Source of the DNA: Candidatus Thiodiazotropha sp. (ex Myrtea sp. 'scaly one' KF741663)
GTDB taxonomy: Bacteria > Pseudomonadota > Gammaproteobacteria > Chromatiales > Chromatiaceae
Direction of reading: 5' to 3'
Length of the DNA stretch: 64,000 nucleotides
NCBI GenBank assembly: GCA_025655555.1
Contig: JAHXIQ010000008.1
Location: forward strand, 86,968-150,967
The position numbers were made by a program, and so were the translations under genes. Below, one piece after another: positions 18,964-27,659 of this stretch. Numbering within the stretch: position 1 is the stretch's first letter; each line of letters begins with the position of its first letter. The notes under the pieces were generated by a model, which was not told where the DNA came from, did not search any database, and saw nothing but the letters and a program-made list of their open reading frames with translations.

Positions 18964-20430
18964 ATGCCTATGAACGAAATTCCGACAAGAAAAACAAAAA
19001 TCGTGGCAACTATCGGTCCCGCCTCCGATGACGTGAAAATCCTGGAGGCCATGCTCAAGGCCGGAATGACTGTTGCCCGCCTGAATCTCTCTCACGGTAA
19101 TTTTAAAGAACACAAACTTCGAATTGAGCGCATCAGGAAAGCTGCGGAGAATCTGGACACTGAAATTGCCATCATGATCGATACCCGGGGTGTTGAGATA
19201 CGCACGGGTCGTATTCCCAGCGGTACCCTGGAGCTGGTGACAGGCAGCGATTTTTCAATCTATACAGATAATCGACCCGGTGATGAAAACGGTATTGCCG
19301 TCACTTATCAGCGGCTATCCCAGGAGGTCAATCCTGGCGATATTATTCTTTTGGATGATGGCGCGATGGAATTGACCGTCTTATCCATTGACGAACGTGA
19401 AATTCACTGCCGGGTGATTCTGGGTGGGATTTTAAAAGAAAACAAAGGGGTCAATCTGCCCAACACCCAACTCATGATGAATGCGGTCGAGCCACAACAT
19501 CGGGAAGACATCCTCAAGGAACTCTCCTTTGCCGCAGAAAATGATGTGGACTATATCGCAGCCTCGTTTATCCAGAATGCAAACGAAGTTAACCAAATGC
19601 GGGAGATCCTGCAGGAGAAATCGGTAAAAATTCCGATTATCGCAAAGATTGAAAACCGGGCCGGTATCGATAATCTGGAAGAGATCGTGGCCGCAGCCGA
19701 CGGCATTATGGTGGCGCGGGGCGATATGGGAGTTGAATTGCCACTGGCCGATGTACCCAGCATGCAGAAAAAGATTATCCGCATCACCGTCAGTAACGGC
19801 AAGCCCGTCATCACTGCCACTCAGATGCTCGCAACCATGGAGAAAAACCCAAAACCGACACGGGCCGAGGCAAGCGATGTGGCAAATGCCATTCTGGACG
19901 GCAGCTCTGCACTCATGCTCTCGGGCGAATCGGCTATGGGTGATTATCCTGTAGAATCCGTCAGAACCCTGTCCATGTTGGCAATCCGCACTGAAGCCTC
20001 CTTACGTGAGTACGGATATCTGCAACGCATTATTCCTCATGCTTCCAATGTTGTGACTGAAGCCGTCAGCCACTCGGCTGTGAGAATGGCTGATCAATTA
20101 GGCGCTACCGCCATCATCAGCCTGACAGAGACGGGATTTACTTCAAGATTGGTTTCCAAACATAGGCCGGAATGCCCGATTCTGGCAGTGACCTCATCTT
20201 CGCGGGTCACTCGGCGGCTCTGTATGAATTGGGGTGTCGTACCGATTCGGTATCATGACAGCGGTGCTGATGATGAAAAGATTTCATTCTGTATCGAAAA
20301 GGGAATGCAAAGAGGTATTCTGAAGGACGGTGATCTGATCATTGCGACCAGCGGTTCCAGTCAATCAACAGGCGGCACCAATCTAATCAGAGTGCTTACC
20401 ATAAATAGTGCTCTACCGCTGAAGCATTGA
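18964..20430 (+). CDS. pyk: Pyruvate kinase
   Basis: A 488-residue type II-like pyruvate kinase. It starts TRKTKIVATIGPASDD, with VARLNLSHG, IAKIENRAGI and the signature ATQMLATMEKNPKPTRAE. It converts phosphoenolpyruvate and ADP to pyruvate and ATP. The frame has a TTG at 18961 and ATGs at 18964 and 18970; AGG at 18951 favours 18964. A B domain (about 75-165) and the C-terminal regulatory domain are present. It stands alone, with no glycolytic neighbours. Confidence 0.95.
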   Translation: MPMNEIPTRKTKIVATIGPASDDVKILEAMLKAGMTVARLNLSHGNFKEHKLRIERIRKAAENLDTEIAIMIDTRGVEIRTGRIPSGTLELVTGSDFSIYTDNRPGDENGIAVTYQRLSQEVNPGDIILLDDGAMELTVLSIDEREIHCRVILGGILKENKGVNLPNTQLMMNAVEPQHREDILKELSFAAENDVDYIAASFIQNANEVNQMREILQEKSVKIPIIAKIENRAGIDNLEEIVAAADGIMVARGDMGVELPLADVPSMQKKIIRITVSNGKPVITATQMLATMEKNPKPTRAEASDVANAILDGSSALMLSGESAMGDYPVESVRTLSMLAIRTEASLREYGYLQRIIPHASNVVTEAVSHSAVRMADQLGATAIISLTETGFTSRLVSKHRPECPILAVTSSSRVTRRLCMNWGVVPIRYHDSGADDEKISFCIEKGMQRGILKDGDLIIATSGSSQSTGGTNLIRVLTINSALPLKH

Positions 20431-20521
20431 GTGCCTGCAACGGCTATTGCCATAGGGCTAAAAGAGACATTAATGTTTGAAAATAATCTTTAATATCAAA
20501 CATTTGTTATCAGCAAGAAAA

Positions 20522-20564
20522 AACCGCTCTAGGAGGCGATATTTGTCCGATTCCTAGAGCGGTT
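20522..20564 (-). terminator. Strong hairpin terminator, mainly for the minus strand
   Basis: A perfect 13-bp stem AACCGCTCTAGGA (20522-20534) / TCCTAGAGCGGTT (20552-20564). On the minus strand it continues into TTTTTT, so it should end transcription of the histone-like gene. It also lies behind pyk on the other strand. Confidence 0.75.
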
Positions 20565-20666
20565 CTTGGGTCAGCTATTACCAACCCTGATCTAATTATT
20601 GACCAATCTCCGAAAAAAACAAGATGAAGATCGTCAAATAATTTTATGCGTATGAATAATCATGAA

Positions 20667-20690
20667 CAGCCATAAACTTAATTATGGCTG
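20667..20690. other. 9-bp perfect hairpin behind the histone-like gene
   Basis: CAGCCATAA (20667-20675) and TTATGGCTG (20682-20690) with a 6-nt loop, 18 bp after the stop codon. It has no U-run, so it is perhaps an mRNA-stabilising 3' structure. Confidence 0.45.
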
Positions 20691-20707
20691 ATCTTGAATC
20701 ATTCTAA

Positions 20708-21208
20708 TCAGGCCTTTTTTACAGCCCTTTTCTTACGCGTTCTGCGACGGCGAGTGGTTTTATCCGCTGCTTTTTCTGCAGCCTTGGCAAGTTTGTCATA
20801 ATCCTTTGCCATCTTCGCCTGAATGGAAGACAGAGATTTACCCAGCCCCCTGACTAGACGTTGTGCCTTCCTCTGTTCAGAAACAGCGGTGGAGAGAGAT
20901 GCCTTTACCTCTTTCAAACCGTTTCTTGCGGTAGCCACTCGCTGCTTTGCGTTCTGCTTAGCCGTAGCTGTCTTAGCACTGGCTACAGAAGATGTAGCTT
21001 TAGAAACACGATCAGCAGCAGTGCCCACACGTTTTTCCAGTCTCTCAACTGCGGTATCTGCTTTAGACAGACGACTCAGCGCTCGTTTGTTGACTGCTGA
21101 GAGCGATGCATTTTCCTGAAGTGCTGCAACAACACTGTCGATAGAAACTACTTTTCTTGCTTTGCGACGCTTCTTTACAGTCCGCTTAACGGTTTTCTTA
21201 ACGGCCAT
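20708..21208 (-). CDS. Histone H1-like basic nucleoid protein
   Basis: A 166-residue, very basic protein. Its N-terminus is MAVKKTVKRTVKKRRKARK and its C-terminus TTRRRRTRKKRAVKKA. The central region is Ala/Lys/Ser-rich and helical, with heptad-like spacing (about residues 25-150), probably coiled coil. It resembles bacterial H1-like/AlgP-like DNA-binding proteins by composition rather than by a conserved domain. A nucleoid-compacting or DNA-bridging role is inference. The gene is monocistronic, with an AT-rich upstream region and a strong terminator. Confidence 0.7.
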   Translation of the reverse strand: MAVKKTVKRTVKKRRKARKVVSIDSVVAALQENASLSAVNKRALSRLSKADTAVERLEKRVGTAADRVSKATSSVASAKTATAKQNAKQRVATARNGLKEVKASLSTAVSEQRKAQRLVRGLGKSLSSIQAKMAKDYDKLAKAAEKAADKTTRRRRTRKKRAVKKA

Positions 21209-21485
21209 TTGTACTCCTAATTGCTACTATTAAAAAAAGTGATACAAATATAGTTCGATAACCCATTGATAACAAGCTTAAATTAAAAAAAAATGATAAC
21301 CGGGTTTCATTTATTCGTACATTTAGTAAATAAAAACCATATTCTGATTTCTTTTTTACTCCAATACGGATCAGTTTTTTTATACAAATAATATTTCTTT
21401 TTTAGTTAAAACAGGATCTGAGTGAGAGTTCAATAACTATGACAGAACACCGAAAATAGTAGGATATTATTGACCAGGTGCAAAA
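21209..21485. promoter_or_regulatory. AT-rich promoter region of the histone-like gene
   Basis: About 275 bp of A/T-rich DNA with runs of A and T, lying between two minus-strand units. No gene is seen; it should contain the promoter for the basic protein, but no box is clear enough to name. Confidence 0.4.
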
Positions 21486-21512
21486 AAGCCCGGTTTATGA
21501 TTAACCGGGCTT
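21486..21512 (-). terminator. Rho-independent terminator of the octahaem cytochrome operon
   Basis: AAGCCCGGTT (21486-21495) and AACCGGGCTT (21503-21512) with a 7-nt loop. On the minus strand the stem runs into TTTTTT. It lies 64 bp after the cytochrome b stop. Confidence 0.85.
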
Positions 21513-21575
21513 AAAGTTCCATCATATCTATGTGTGACTTTTCGTAAAGACAGTCAGGTTTAGGCTATAGAGAGA

Positions 21576-22172
21576 TTATTCGTCACCATAACCCCACAGC
21601 ATTTCCTTAAGATGTCCAAATGGCTTTTCGCTGGTGCTTATTGCCAAATAAACATGTGCCACGAGAAAAGCGAGCATGGCAAAGGCCGCAAGAGTATGCG
21701 TCAATGCGACAAGCTCCAGTGGTAATCCCTGTAGCCCGATAACAGACCATTTCTGATAGAAAAGGTAGAGAAGACCGCTCAACCAAATGACTGGTGAGAT
21801 AATCATGGTCAGCATGAGATAGGCCATTCTCTGTAGCGGATTGTGCTTTTCCGCTCTTCTGCGATGAAACGGGTGAGCTGCGCCAAAAAAAATACCGACA
21901 CTATAATATCTGACCATTGCCAGCATACTGTCGGCATCTGCAGGTACATACTGTCGCCACTCTCCTGTGGTTGTATGCCAGAAAAGCGCCAGCAACCAGA
22001 GACCGATAAGCACCCATGCAGCAATGGTATGCACATTGATGGCGGTTTCGAAGCCCAATAGCTCATATGTACCATGGATCTCAAATCCGGTAATCAACAT
22101 GAGAATTATCAGAAGGGATTGGCTCCAATGCCAGAAACGCTCGAAACGGGTAAAAAAGATCGCCCTAGTCAT
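21576..22172 (-). CDS. Cytochrome b561-type membrane subunit
   Basis: A 198-residue protein with four transmembrane helices and His residues placed for haem b binding (FWHWSQS near residue 15, NVHTIAAW, LFWHTTTGEW, LVAHVYLA). It resembles the b-type subunits of formate dehydrogenase, hydrogenase and thiosulfate reductase. The ATG at 22172 follows a GGAGG site and overlaps the end of the octahaem gene, so the two are translationally coupled. It probably exchanges electrons between the quinone pool and the octahaem protein. Confidence 0.85.
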   Translation of the reverse strand: MTRAIFFTRFERFWHWSQSLLIILMLITGFEIHGTYELLGFETAINVHTIAAWVLIGLWLLALFWHTTTGEWRQYVPADADSMLAMVRYYSVGIFFGAAHPFHRRRAEKHNPLQRMAYLMLTMIISPVIWLSGLLYLFYQKWSVIGLQGLPLELVALTHTLAAFAMLAFLVAHVYLAISTSEKPFGHLKEMLWGYGDE

Positions 22173-23778
22173 CACCGTCCCTCCTCTTCCTGTTGAAGAA
22201 TATGCGCCCTAAGCCATGAAGAGTGACACCACCCAGTGTACCCAGCACAGCCAACCAGCCGATCAGATCGACCCAGTAATTCGAATCGCGTCCCGGCATG
22301 TAGAAGCCGGGCAGGTTTTGCAACCGGCCATCTCTGCTGTGACAGTCGCCACAGCCTAGCGCCTGCTCCTTGGGAGCAACCATATGGGCCAGCGGCCAAT
22401 GGTAGGTGGTTTCAACAAAGCCGTACTCGCCACTGTAGTCTGCGCCTCTCGATGCCATAGCGGCTTTGATAGCCTTATTCCAATCGAATGATTTCCAATA
22501 GGCGGCATCGTCCTTGCCAAACAGGTGAGACATCACCAGTGTATTATTGCCTTTGTCATAGGCCTGTCTGCCTCGCATGACCTTGAACGGCCAGATCCGT
22601 GCATCGGAATCGGAATAACTGCCTTCGAATGAGTTAATACCCACGATAGACGATGGATCGATCTTTTCATCGAGTTGGGTGTAACGGATGTTTCCTGCAT
22701 ACCAGGCATATTCAGGAATCAGATTCTCGCCCCACTCAAAACTGCCTTTCTTGGTCACATAGGTCACGTAACCCTGCTCATCCTTGGTCTTTATGTGTTT
22801 ACCATCTGCAGTTTTTCTGCCTGCCGTCGACCAGTCCCACCAGGTTTTAGTCGGCTTTCCGCCTTTCGCGTAAGTTGGAATGTGACAGGTTGCGCATGCC
22901 ACCTTGTCGGTATGGTCATTGTTTTTATCATTCACGTCAGCATCATGTGGCCGATTGCCATGACAGGATTCACAGGTTGCCCTGTTTTTGTCATCTCTAC
23001 CTGGCACGTCAATTCCATGGGTATCCTTGGCTACCGTTGTATAACGACTACCCGCAACATCGTGTCCGTCGGTTCTGTGACAGGTACTGCAGGTGAAATT
23101 CAGTCCATCTGTACCCAAATGCACATCCAGTGATTTCTTGGGATCGGTCATCGAGGAATCGAGATCACCATGTTTCACACCATCCCCGCCACCGCCGTAG
23201 AAATGGCATGCACCACAGGTCTGGCGGCTCGTTTTACCTACATTTTGCGCCACATGGGCAAGGTCTGGAGCCTTCCATATCTTCTTGCTCTTAGGCGGAA
23301 AGGGCTTGTCTTCGTATGGAGGATGACCGGCACCTGTGGGGAATTTTTTGTAGCTTCCCGTGGTGTCATGACAGACAAGACAATCGACGTTGGTTTCCGA
23401 TGTGAAATCGAAAGATTTATCTTTCCAACCGTAGCCGATGTGACAACTTGTACACCTGGCGTAGTTGGTTTCAATACTGCCACAGAAGCTGTTAATCACA
23501 TCACGCTTACCCAGGATCTCTCCGGTATCAGGATGTTTTAGCCGCCATTTCCAGTGTTTTGTTTGATGCAATTGTTTCGCTGCTTCCGTATGGCAGCTGA
23601 GACAGGCCTCGGTGACTTCCGGCCCGGTTTTGAAAACCTGTTTAAGTTCGTCAAATTTCGTATGGTCTGCTGTCGAACCACTCAGTTCCGAGTCGGTCAC
23701 AGCCTGGCAGAGACTAAATACAACCATCCCGGCAGCAAATACGAGAAGACGCGCGGATACAGACATTGGTAAATACAT
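22165..23778 (-). CDS. Octahaem tetrathionate reductase-type cytochrome c (OTR family)
   Basis: A 537-residue protein with eight CXXCH haem sites at about residues 59, 109, 133, 188, 230, 269, 295 and 476. It has an N-terminal export signal and a C-terminal hydrophobic anchor (about 503-520) before basic residues, so it should be a periplasmic enzyme tied to the inner membrane. Length, haem number and the long gap before the last haem match the OTR family. Shewanella OTR reduces tetrathionate, nitrite and hydroxylamine in vitro; the physiological substrate is uncertain. The soluble Shewanella enzyme lacks a membrane anchor and cytochrome b partner, both of which are present here. Confidence 0.88.
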   Translation of the reverse strand: MYLPMSVSARLLVFAAGMVVFSLCQAVTDSELSGSTADHTKFDELKQVFKTGPEVTEACLSCHTEAAKQLHQTKHWKWRLKHPDTGEILGKRDVINSFCGSIETNYARCTSCHIGYGWKDKSFDFTSETNVDCLVCHDTTGSYKKFPTGAGHPPYEDKPFPPKSKKIWKAPDLAHVAQNVGKTSRQTCGACHFYGGGGDGVKHGDLDSSMTDPKKSLDVHLGTDGLNFTCSTCHRTDGHDVAGSRYTTVAKDTHGIDVPGRDDKNRATCESCHGNRPHDADVNDKNNDHTDKVACATCHIPTYAKGGKPTKTWWDWSTAGRKTADGKHIKTKDEQGYVTYVTKKGSFEWGENLIPEYAWYAGNIRYTQLDEKIDPSSIVGINSFEGSYSDSDARIWPFKVMRGRQAYDKGNNTLVMSHLFGKDDAAYWKSFDWNKAIKAAMASRGADYSGEYGFVETTYHWPLAHMVAPKEQALGCGDCHSRDGRLQNLPGFYMPGRDSNYWVDLIGWLAVLGTLGGVTLHGLGRIFFNRKRRDGDD

Positions 23779-23853
23779 AATTCACCTCGAGGTCCGGCGT
23801 ATCTAAGCGTCACAGGCCAAAACAAGCAGGCCTGTGACACTATCTACTGATGT

Positions 23854-25149
23854 TTAAATCTCAACTTCTGAGATAGCGATGGATTTCGGCGCCGTCAGCT
23901 CAGCCGGCAGATGGGTAAATTTCTTCACCAGCGCTGGCCACAGAAGGTTATAGAAGAGCTCACCTCTGATCAGAACGACATCCTTAGCCGGTATATCGTA
24001 GGAGAGTACCCGCTCTTCATAGGGTTTGAGACGGGAATCAAGCCCAAGTTGTGTAGCCACAGGCGGCAACGCAGGATCACCCTTGTCATCAGCAAGCCGA
24101 TAGGCGAGATAGGCCTTACCATCCTGCTTACCTGGGTGCCCTGATGCGTTTTCCCATACCAGATTGCCCTTACTGTCGTAGGCAGCCAGTTTCATGTAGA
24201 TATTTCTGAAGGGTGCACCGGTTGGCAAGCTGTGGGGCTGCATATTTTTCATGGTTGCCGTCGCTTTGAGCTGATCACCCTGCTTGCTCGCGTCAAGGGT
24301 AAAAACGACGCTTCGCCTCAGCATGGCATCTCCGTGACCACCACTCATGCCATGATCTGCCATGCCGCCGGCAATCGGCATATGACAGGACTGGCAGTTA
24401 ACATTACTGCCGGCATACTCATTTCCTGTCTGACAGAGAGGCACGCCGTGGGGATTGTTGCGTTTGTCATGGCAACCCATGCAGGCCGCATTGGTTTTCA
24501 GCAGTCCCGGATTAGCCGCCATCGGCAGTGCAGGAATCTTTTTGCCGTCCATTTCAACGGCACCCTGGGTATGCGGATTGGGTTTAGAGTCATCTCCCGC
24601 CGGCATGCCACCGAACATATCATCAGCCGCCGTCAGCTTGGACAGTCCCTGATTGAAGCCTTGTGGACCCTGTATCAGATCTGACCGCTCATAGGCCTTG
24701 AGACCCAGCAGCATCTTTCCACCCTTGCCTTCAGTACCCTTAAAACTCGCCAAGGTATGGCAGGCCACGCAGTTAACGCCTTCAGCGTACGCTGCCATTC
24801 CATCCAGCTTCGTGGTTTTATCCACTGCCGCATTCGGTGCATGGCACTGTAGGCAGATCGGATATTTTCCGGATGCTTTATGCTTGACGCCCTCTTCCGT
24901 AGGGCTGCCAACGACTTTTTTATAGAATGTGGCATGTATCGGATCAGCCAAGGCTGTGCTTTGCGCATGCATTGAGCCTTTCCATTGCTGATAAATCTCT
25001 TTGTGGCAGTTTTTACAGACTTCCGATGACACATGATGTGTCTTGACATCCGCTTCCGCAAATAGTGTGTTACCACCCCCGATTAAAAGTAAATAGATGA
25101 AAACGTAGAATAAGGCGCGATAAAGCCTTGGCGCATGAATCGCATCCAT
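23854..25149 (-). CDS. Pentahaem c-type cytochrome (cytochrome c554-like family)
   Basis: A 431-residue protein starting at the ATG at 25149, which has an AAGGAGG site; the open frame continues 22 codons upstream without one. Signal peptide to about residue 33, then five CXXCH motifs at about 45, 99, 127, 223 and 252. A haem-free C-terminal domain of about 170 residues follows, rich in beta-strand-like sequence. The first haem (SSEVCKNCHKEIYQQWKGSMHA) is the typical opening of cytochrome c554-type proteins. It is 75 bp upstream of, and probably co-transcribed with, the octahaem gene. A periplasmic electron carrier or reductase subunit is likely; the exact role is unknown. Confidence 0.82.
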   Translation of the reverse strand: MDAIHAPRLYRALFYVFIYLLLIGGGNTLFAEADVKTHHVSSEVCKNCHKEIYQQWKGSMHAQSTALADPIHATFYKKVVGSPTEEGVKHKASGKYPICLQCHAPNAAVDKTTKLDGMAAYAEGVNCVACHTLASFKGTEGKGGKMLLGLKAYERSDLIQGPQGFNQGLSKLTAADDMFGGMPAGDDSKPNPHTQGAVEMDGKKIPALPMAANPGLLKTNAACMGCHDKRNNPHGVPLCQTGNEYAGSNVNCQSCHMPIAGGMADHGMSGGHGDAMLRRSVVFTLDASKQGDQLKATATMKNMQPHSLPTGAPFRNIYMKLAAYDSKGNLVWENASGHPGKQDGKAYLAYRLADDKGDPALPPVATQLGLDSRLKPYEERVLSYDIPAKDVVLIRGELFYNLLWPALVKKFTHLPAELTAPKSIAISEVEI

Positions 25150-25364
25150 GGAGCTCCTCCTTGTGAGTGTTTTTAGTGGGGAAGCATTCTTAATACTTCT
25201 TCTATCTGCTTCCACGGAAAAGTTTTACATAGCGGGACAGAAAATAAAATACATATCAGAAGTAAATTTGATTCGGCTCAACGGATAAAAACTGTTGATA
25301 GTTATTTCCCTACTATTTTATTAGTAAAAACCAGCATGTTTTTTGATCGTGAGTCAGTATTTTT

Positions 25365-25380
25365 CATGATAATTGTCATG
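25365..25380. promoter_or_regulatory. Candidate CRP/FNR-family operator
   Basis: CATGATAATTGTCATG contains TGAT-N4-GTCA, the spacing of FNR/DNR-type boxes, inside a wider near-palindrome. It lies in the divergent region, where it could control both cytochrome operons in response to oxygen or nitrogen oxides. Confidence 0.45.
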
Positions 25381-25410
25381 GATATACAGCATTGAGTTGA
25401 TATGATGATC

Positions 25411-25467
25411 CTCGCATATGATGTATTCAGCGCGTTGAAACCATCTGTAGTACCTATCATATGCGAG
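25411..25467. repeat. Perfect 12-bp inverted repeat with 33-bp spacer
   Basis: CTCGCATATGAT (25411-25422) and ATCATATGCGAG (25456-25467) are exact reverse complements. The arms could be two operator half-sites about four helical turns apart (45 bp centre to centre) or a leader hairpin. No regulator family with this motif is recognised. Confidence 0.5.
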
Positions 25468-25581
25468 CCTTCACCTCTTCATGCTTCTCATGGGCTCCAA
25501 CGCCATAACAACAATTTGTGTTAAAGCAGAATTAGGGTATTTTCCTGTCTGCTTGATAAGAAAAGGCAAAGGAGTGGAAAA

Positions 25582-27030
25582 ATGAACCAGCCCGCAAATC
25601 GGCTGTTGCTTCTTGTATTACTCTCATTGTTGAATCTGCCAATTTATGCGGCAAAAGTTACACTGAATCCTGATCAATGGGGAGATCCGGCAGGAAAAGA
25701 GTGCATCAGTTGCCACAAGAAATCCTCCGCCGGCCTGACAGCACAGTGGCAAAACAGCAAACATGCCGAGGCTGGTGTGAATTGTCTCGATTGTCACAAG
25801 GCTGATGTTGATGATGCTGATGCCATCAAACATGAAGGTGTGGTTATTGCGACCATTGTCTCCCCGCTTGATTGCAGTCGCTGCCATACGACAGAGTACG
25901 AGCAGCAGAGGGGCTCGGTTCACTCAGAGGCGGTCGATCTGATAAAAGAACGACTACCTGCGCTTGCAGGTCATGTGGGTGGCAATGCCATCGTTGCTGC
26001 GGGTTGCGATCAATGTCATGGCTCATCAGTCAGGGTGCTTGGAGACGGCACCCTGGATCCGGCAACCTGGCCAAATTCCGGTATCGGACGCATCAATCCG
26101 GATGGCTCGAAGGGTTCCTGTTCTTCCTGCCACGGCAGGCACAAATTCTCCAAGGCCCAAGCCCGTGAGCCCAGTGCCTGTGTCCGCTGCCATTCAGGCC
26201 CCGACTCACCTGATAAAGCTGTCTATGAGGCCTCCAAGCACGGCATGTTGTACGATGCGCAAAGAGATGAGATGGCGCTCACCAATGATAGCTGGGTTGC
26301 CGGCAAGGACTATACCGCCGCCCCTACATGTGTCAGTTGTCATATGGGTGCTGCAGGTAAATTAAAGTCGACCCACGATGTCGGCATGCGGAACATGTGG
26401 AGCTTGAACTCACCAATTTCAGAGAAACAATCTCTGGTCGTTTTTGAAAGCGGTGAAAAGATTGAGCTTCCCGAATCAATACCAGCACCACGACGTGGCA
26501 GCGAGCTTACCAAAGCCGATGGCTCAATGGGTAAGGTCAAGGCCGTGGCCACACCTGCCAGAAGGCGCCAAGCCATGAGTATGGTCTGCCTGGAATGCCA
26601 TTCAAAACCCTTTACCAAAAGTTTCATGACACAATTTGATGATGTTGTGATGCTTTACAACGAGAAATTCGGACGGCCGGCTGAAAAGATTATGCAGACA
26701 CTTTACAGCGAGGGACTTTTAACACCGACACCATTCGATGAGGCGATAGAGTACACATACTGGGAACTCTGGCACGATGAAGGCGCCAGAGCACGGCACG
26801 GAGCCTCCATGGGCAGCCCTAACCATACCTGGTGGGAAGGCATGTATCTGGTAGGCAGGAATTTCTACGCACACTTTCTGCCTCAGGTTCTGGCGGTTGC
26901 CGGGAAAGAGCGAGGCGAAGCGATCATTCAATCCCACGTCCGCAGTCTCGATCAACATGATTGGCTGAATCACCCTCGCAGAGCCAATCCAATCCTCGGC
27001 TACGGAAAAGGCAGGCCTGCGGATGAGTAA
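25582..27030 (+). CDS. Octahaem hydroxylamine oxidoreductase-family protein (epsilon-HAO-like)
   Basis: A 482-residue periplasmic protein with a signal peptide (cleavage near IYAA-K). Eight CXXCH motifs start at about residues 41, 68, 98, 142, 180, 200, 250 and 336. A haem-free helical C-terminus contains WWEGMYLVGRNFYAHFLP, typical of the HAO family. A NapC-type gene follows with an 8-bp overlap, as for HAO homologues of epsilonproteobacteria. There the pair is linked to reduction of nitrite or hydroxylamine rather than ammonia oxidation. Whether the cross-linking Tyr of nitrifier HAO is present needs an alignment; reduction is the favoured direction by context. Confidence 0.82.
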   Translation: MNQPANRLLLLVLLSLLNLPIYAAKVTLNPDQWGDPAGKECISCHKKSSAGLTAQWQNSKHAEAGVNCLDCHKADVDDADAIKHEGVVIATIVSPLDCSRCHTTEYEQQRGSVHSEAVDLIKERLPALAGHVGGNAIVAAGCDQCHGSSVRVLGDGTLDPATWPNSGIGRINPDGSKGSCSSCHGRHKFSKAQAREPSACVRCHSGPDSPDKAVYEASKHGMLYDAQRDEMALTNDSWVAGKDYTAAPTCVSCHMGAAGKLKSTHDVGMRNMWSLNSPISEKQSLVVFESGEKIELPESIPAPRRGSELTKADGSMGKVKAVATPARRRQAMSMVCLECHSKPFTKSFMTQFDDVVMLYNEKFGRPAEKIMQTLYSEGLLTPTPFDEAIEYTYWELWHDEGARARHGASMGSPNHTWWEGMYLVGRNFYAHFLPQVLAVAGKERGEAIIQSHVRSLDQHDWLNHPRRANPILGYGKGRPADE

Positions 27031-27652
27031 CTGGAAACTGCCCTTCTTTATTACACGACACTTTCTCTATGCACTGGTGTTGGGAGGGATCGCTGGTATC
27101 GGATTCATGATCTTTCTAATCGAGTTCGATCATCTCACCAGCACTGAAGCATTTTGTACAAGCTGTCACTCCATGGAGTTTGCTGCAGAGACATATAGAA
27201 AGTCCTCTCACTACAATCCAATCTCCGGTGTTCGCGCCTCCTGTGGCGATTGTCATGTCTCGGAAGGCGTATTCTCGGCAACCTGGGATCACTTCATGGG
27301 TAGCAAGGATCTTTTTTCTCAGCTGTTCGGTCCTGACTACGACGATCCTGTCATCAATGCACTGCATCTGCCAGATGCGGCATTTTCAGCCAGAAAATGG
27401 TTCGAGGATCGTGGTTCAGCCACCTGTCTACGCTGTCATGTATTGACGGCCATACAAGGTAATCGGCCAGAAACCAACGCTATACATGTTGAGGAAACTA
27501 AGGGAAAGTCGTGCATCAATTGCCATATCAACCTGGTACATAGAAAAGTTCCTGATCAAGAGACATTCAAACGCGCACAGTGGAACCAGATGATAGAAAC
27601 AGAATTTGGATTAGAACCTGGTACAGCAGATCGAATACTCTCTGAGGAGTAA
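27023..27652 (+). CDS. NapC/NirT-family tetrahaem quinol dehydrogenase
   Basis: A 209-residue protein with one N-terminal transmembrane helix (about 12-34) and four CXXCH haem sites at about 45, 74, 135 and 164. It has the NapC/NrfH fold features CTSCHSMEFAAE and GVRASCGDCHV. It should oxidise menaquinol or ubiquinol and feed electrons to the upstream octahaem protein in the periplasm. The 8-bp overlap with that gene supports a stoichiometric pair. Confidence 0.9.
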   Translation: MSNWKLPFFITRHFLYALVLGGIAGIGFMIFLIEFDHLTSTEAFCTSCHSMEFAAETYRKSSHYNPISGVRASCGDCHVSEGVFSATWDHFMGSKDLFSQLFGPDYDDPVINALHLPDAAFSARKWFEDRGSATCLRCHVLTAIQGNRPETNAIHVEETKGKSCINCHINLVHRKVPDQETFKRAQWNQMIETEFGLEPGTADRILSEE

Positions 27653-27659
27653 AACCGAA

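Larger units (their letters stand above)
25216..25581. promoter_or_regulatory. Divergent cytochrome promoter region
   Basis: About 360 bp between the pentahaem/octahaem operon and the HAO-family operon. It holds a CRP/FNR-type palindrome (25365-25380) and a separate 12-bp inverted repeat (25411-25467), listed individually. No reading frame of coding quality is present. Confidence 0.6.

Noticed and set aside
20823..21119. Plus-strand frames opposite the histone-like gene
   Set aside because: Shadow frames created by the Lys/Ala/Arg-rich codons on the other strand.
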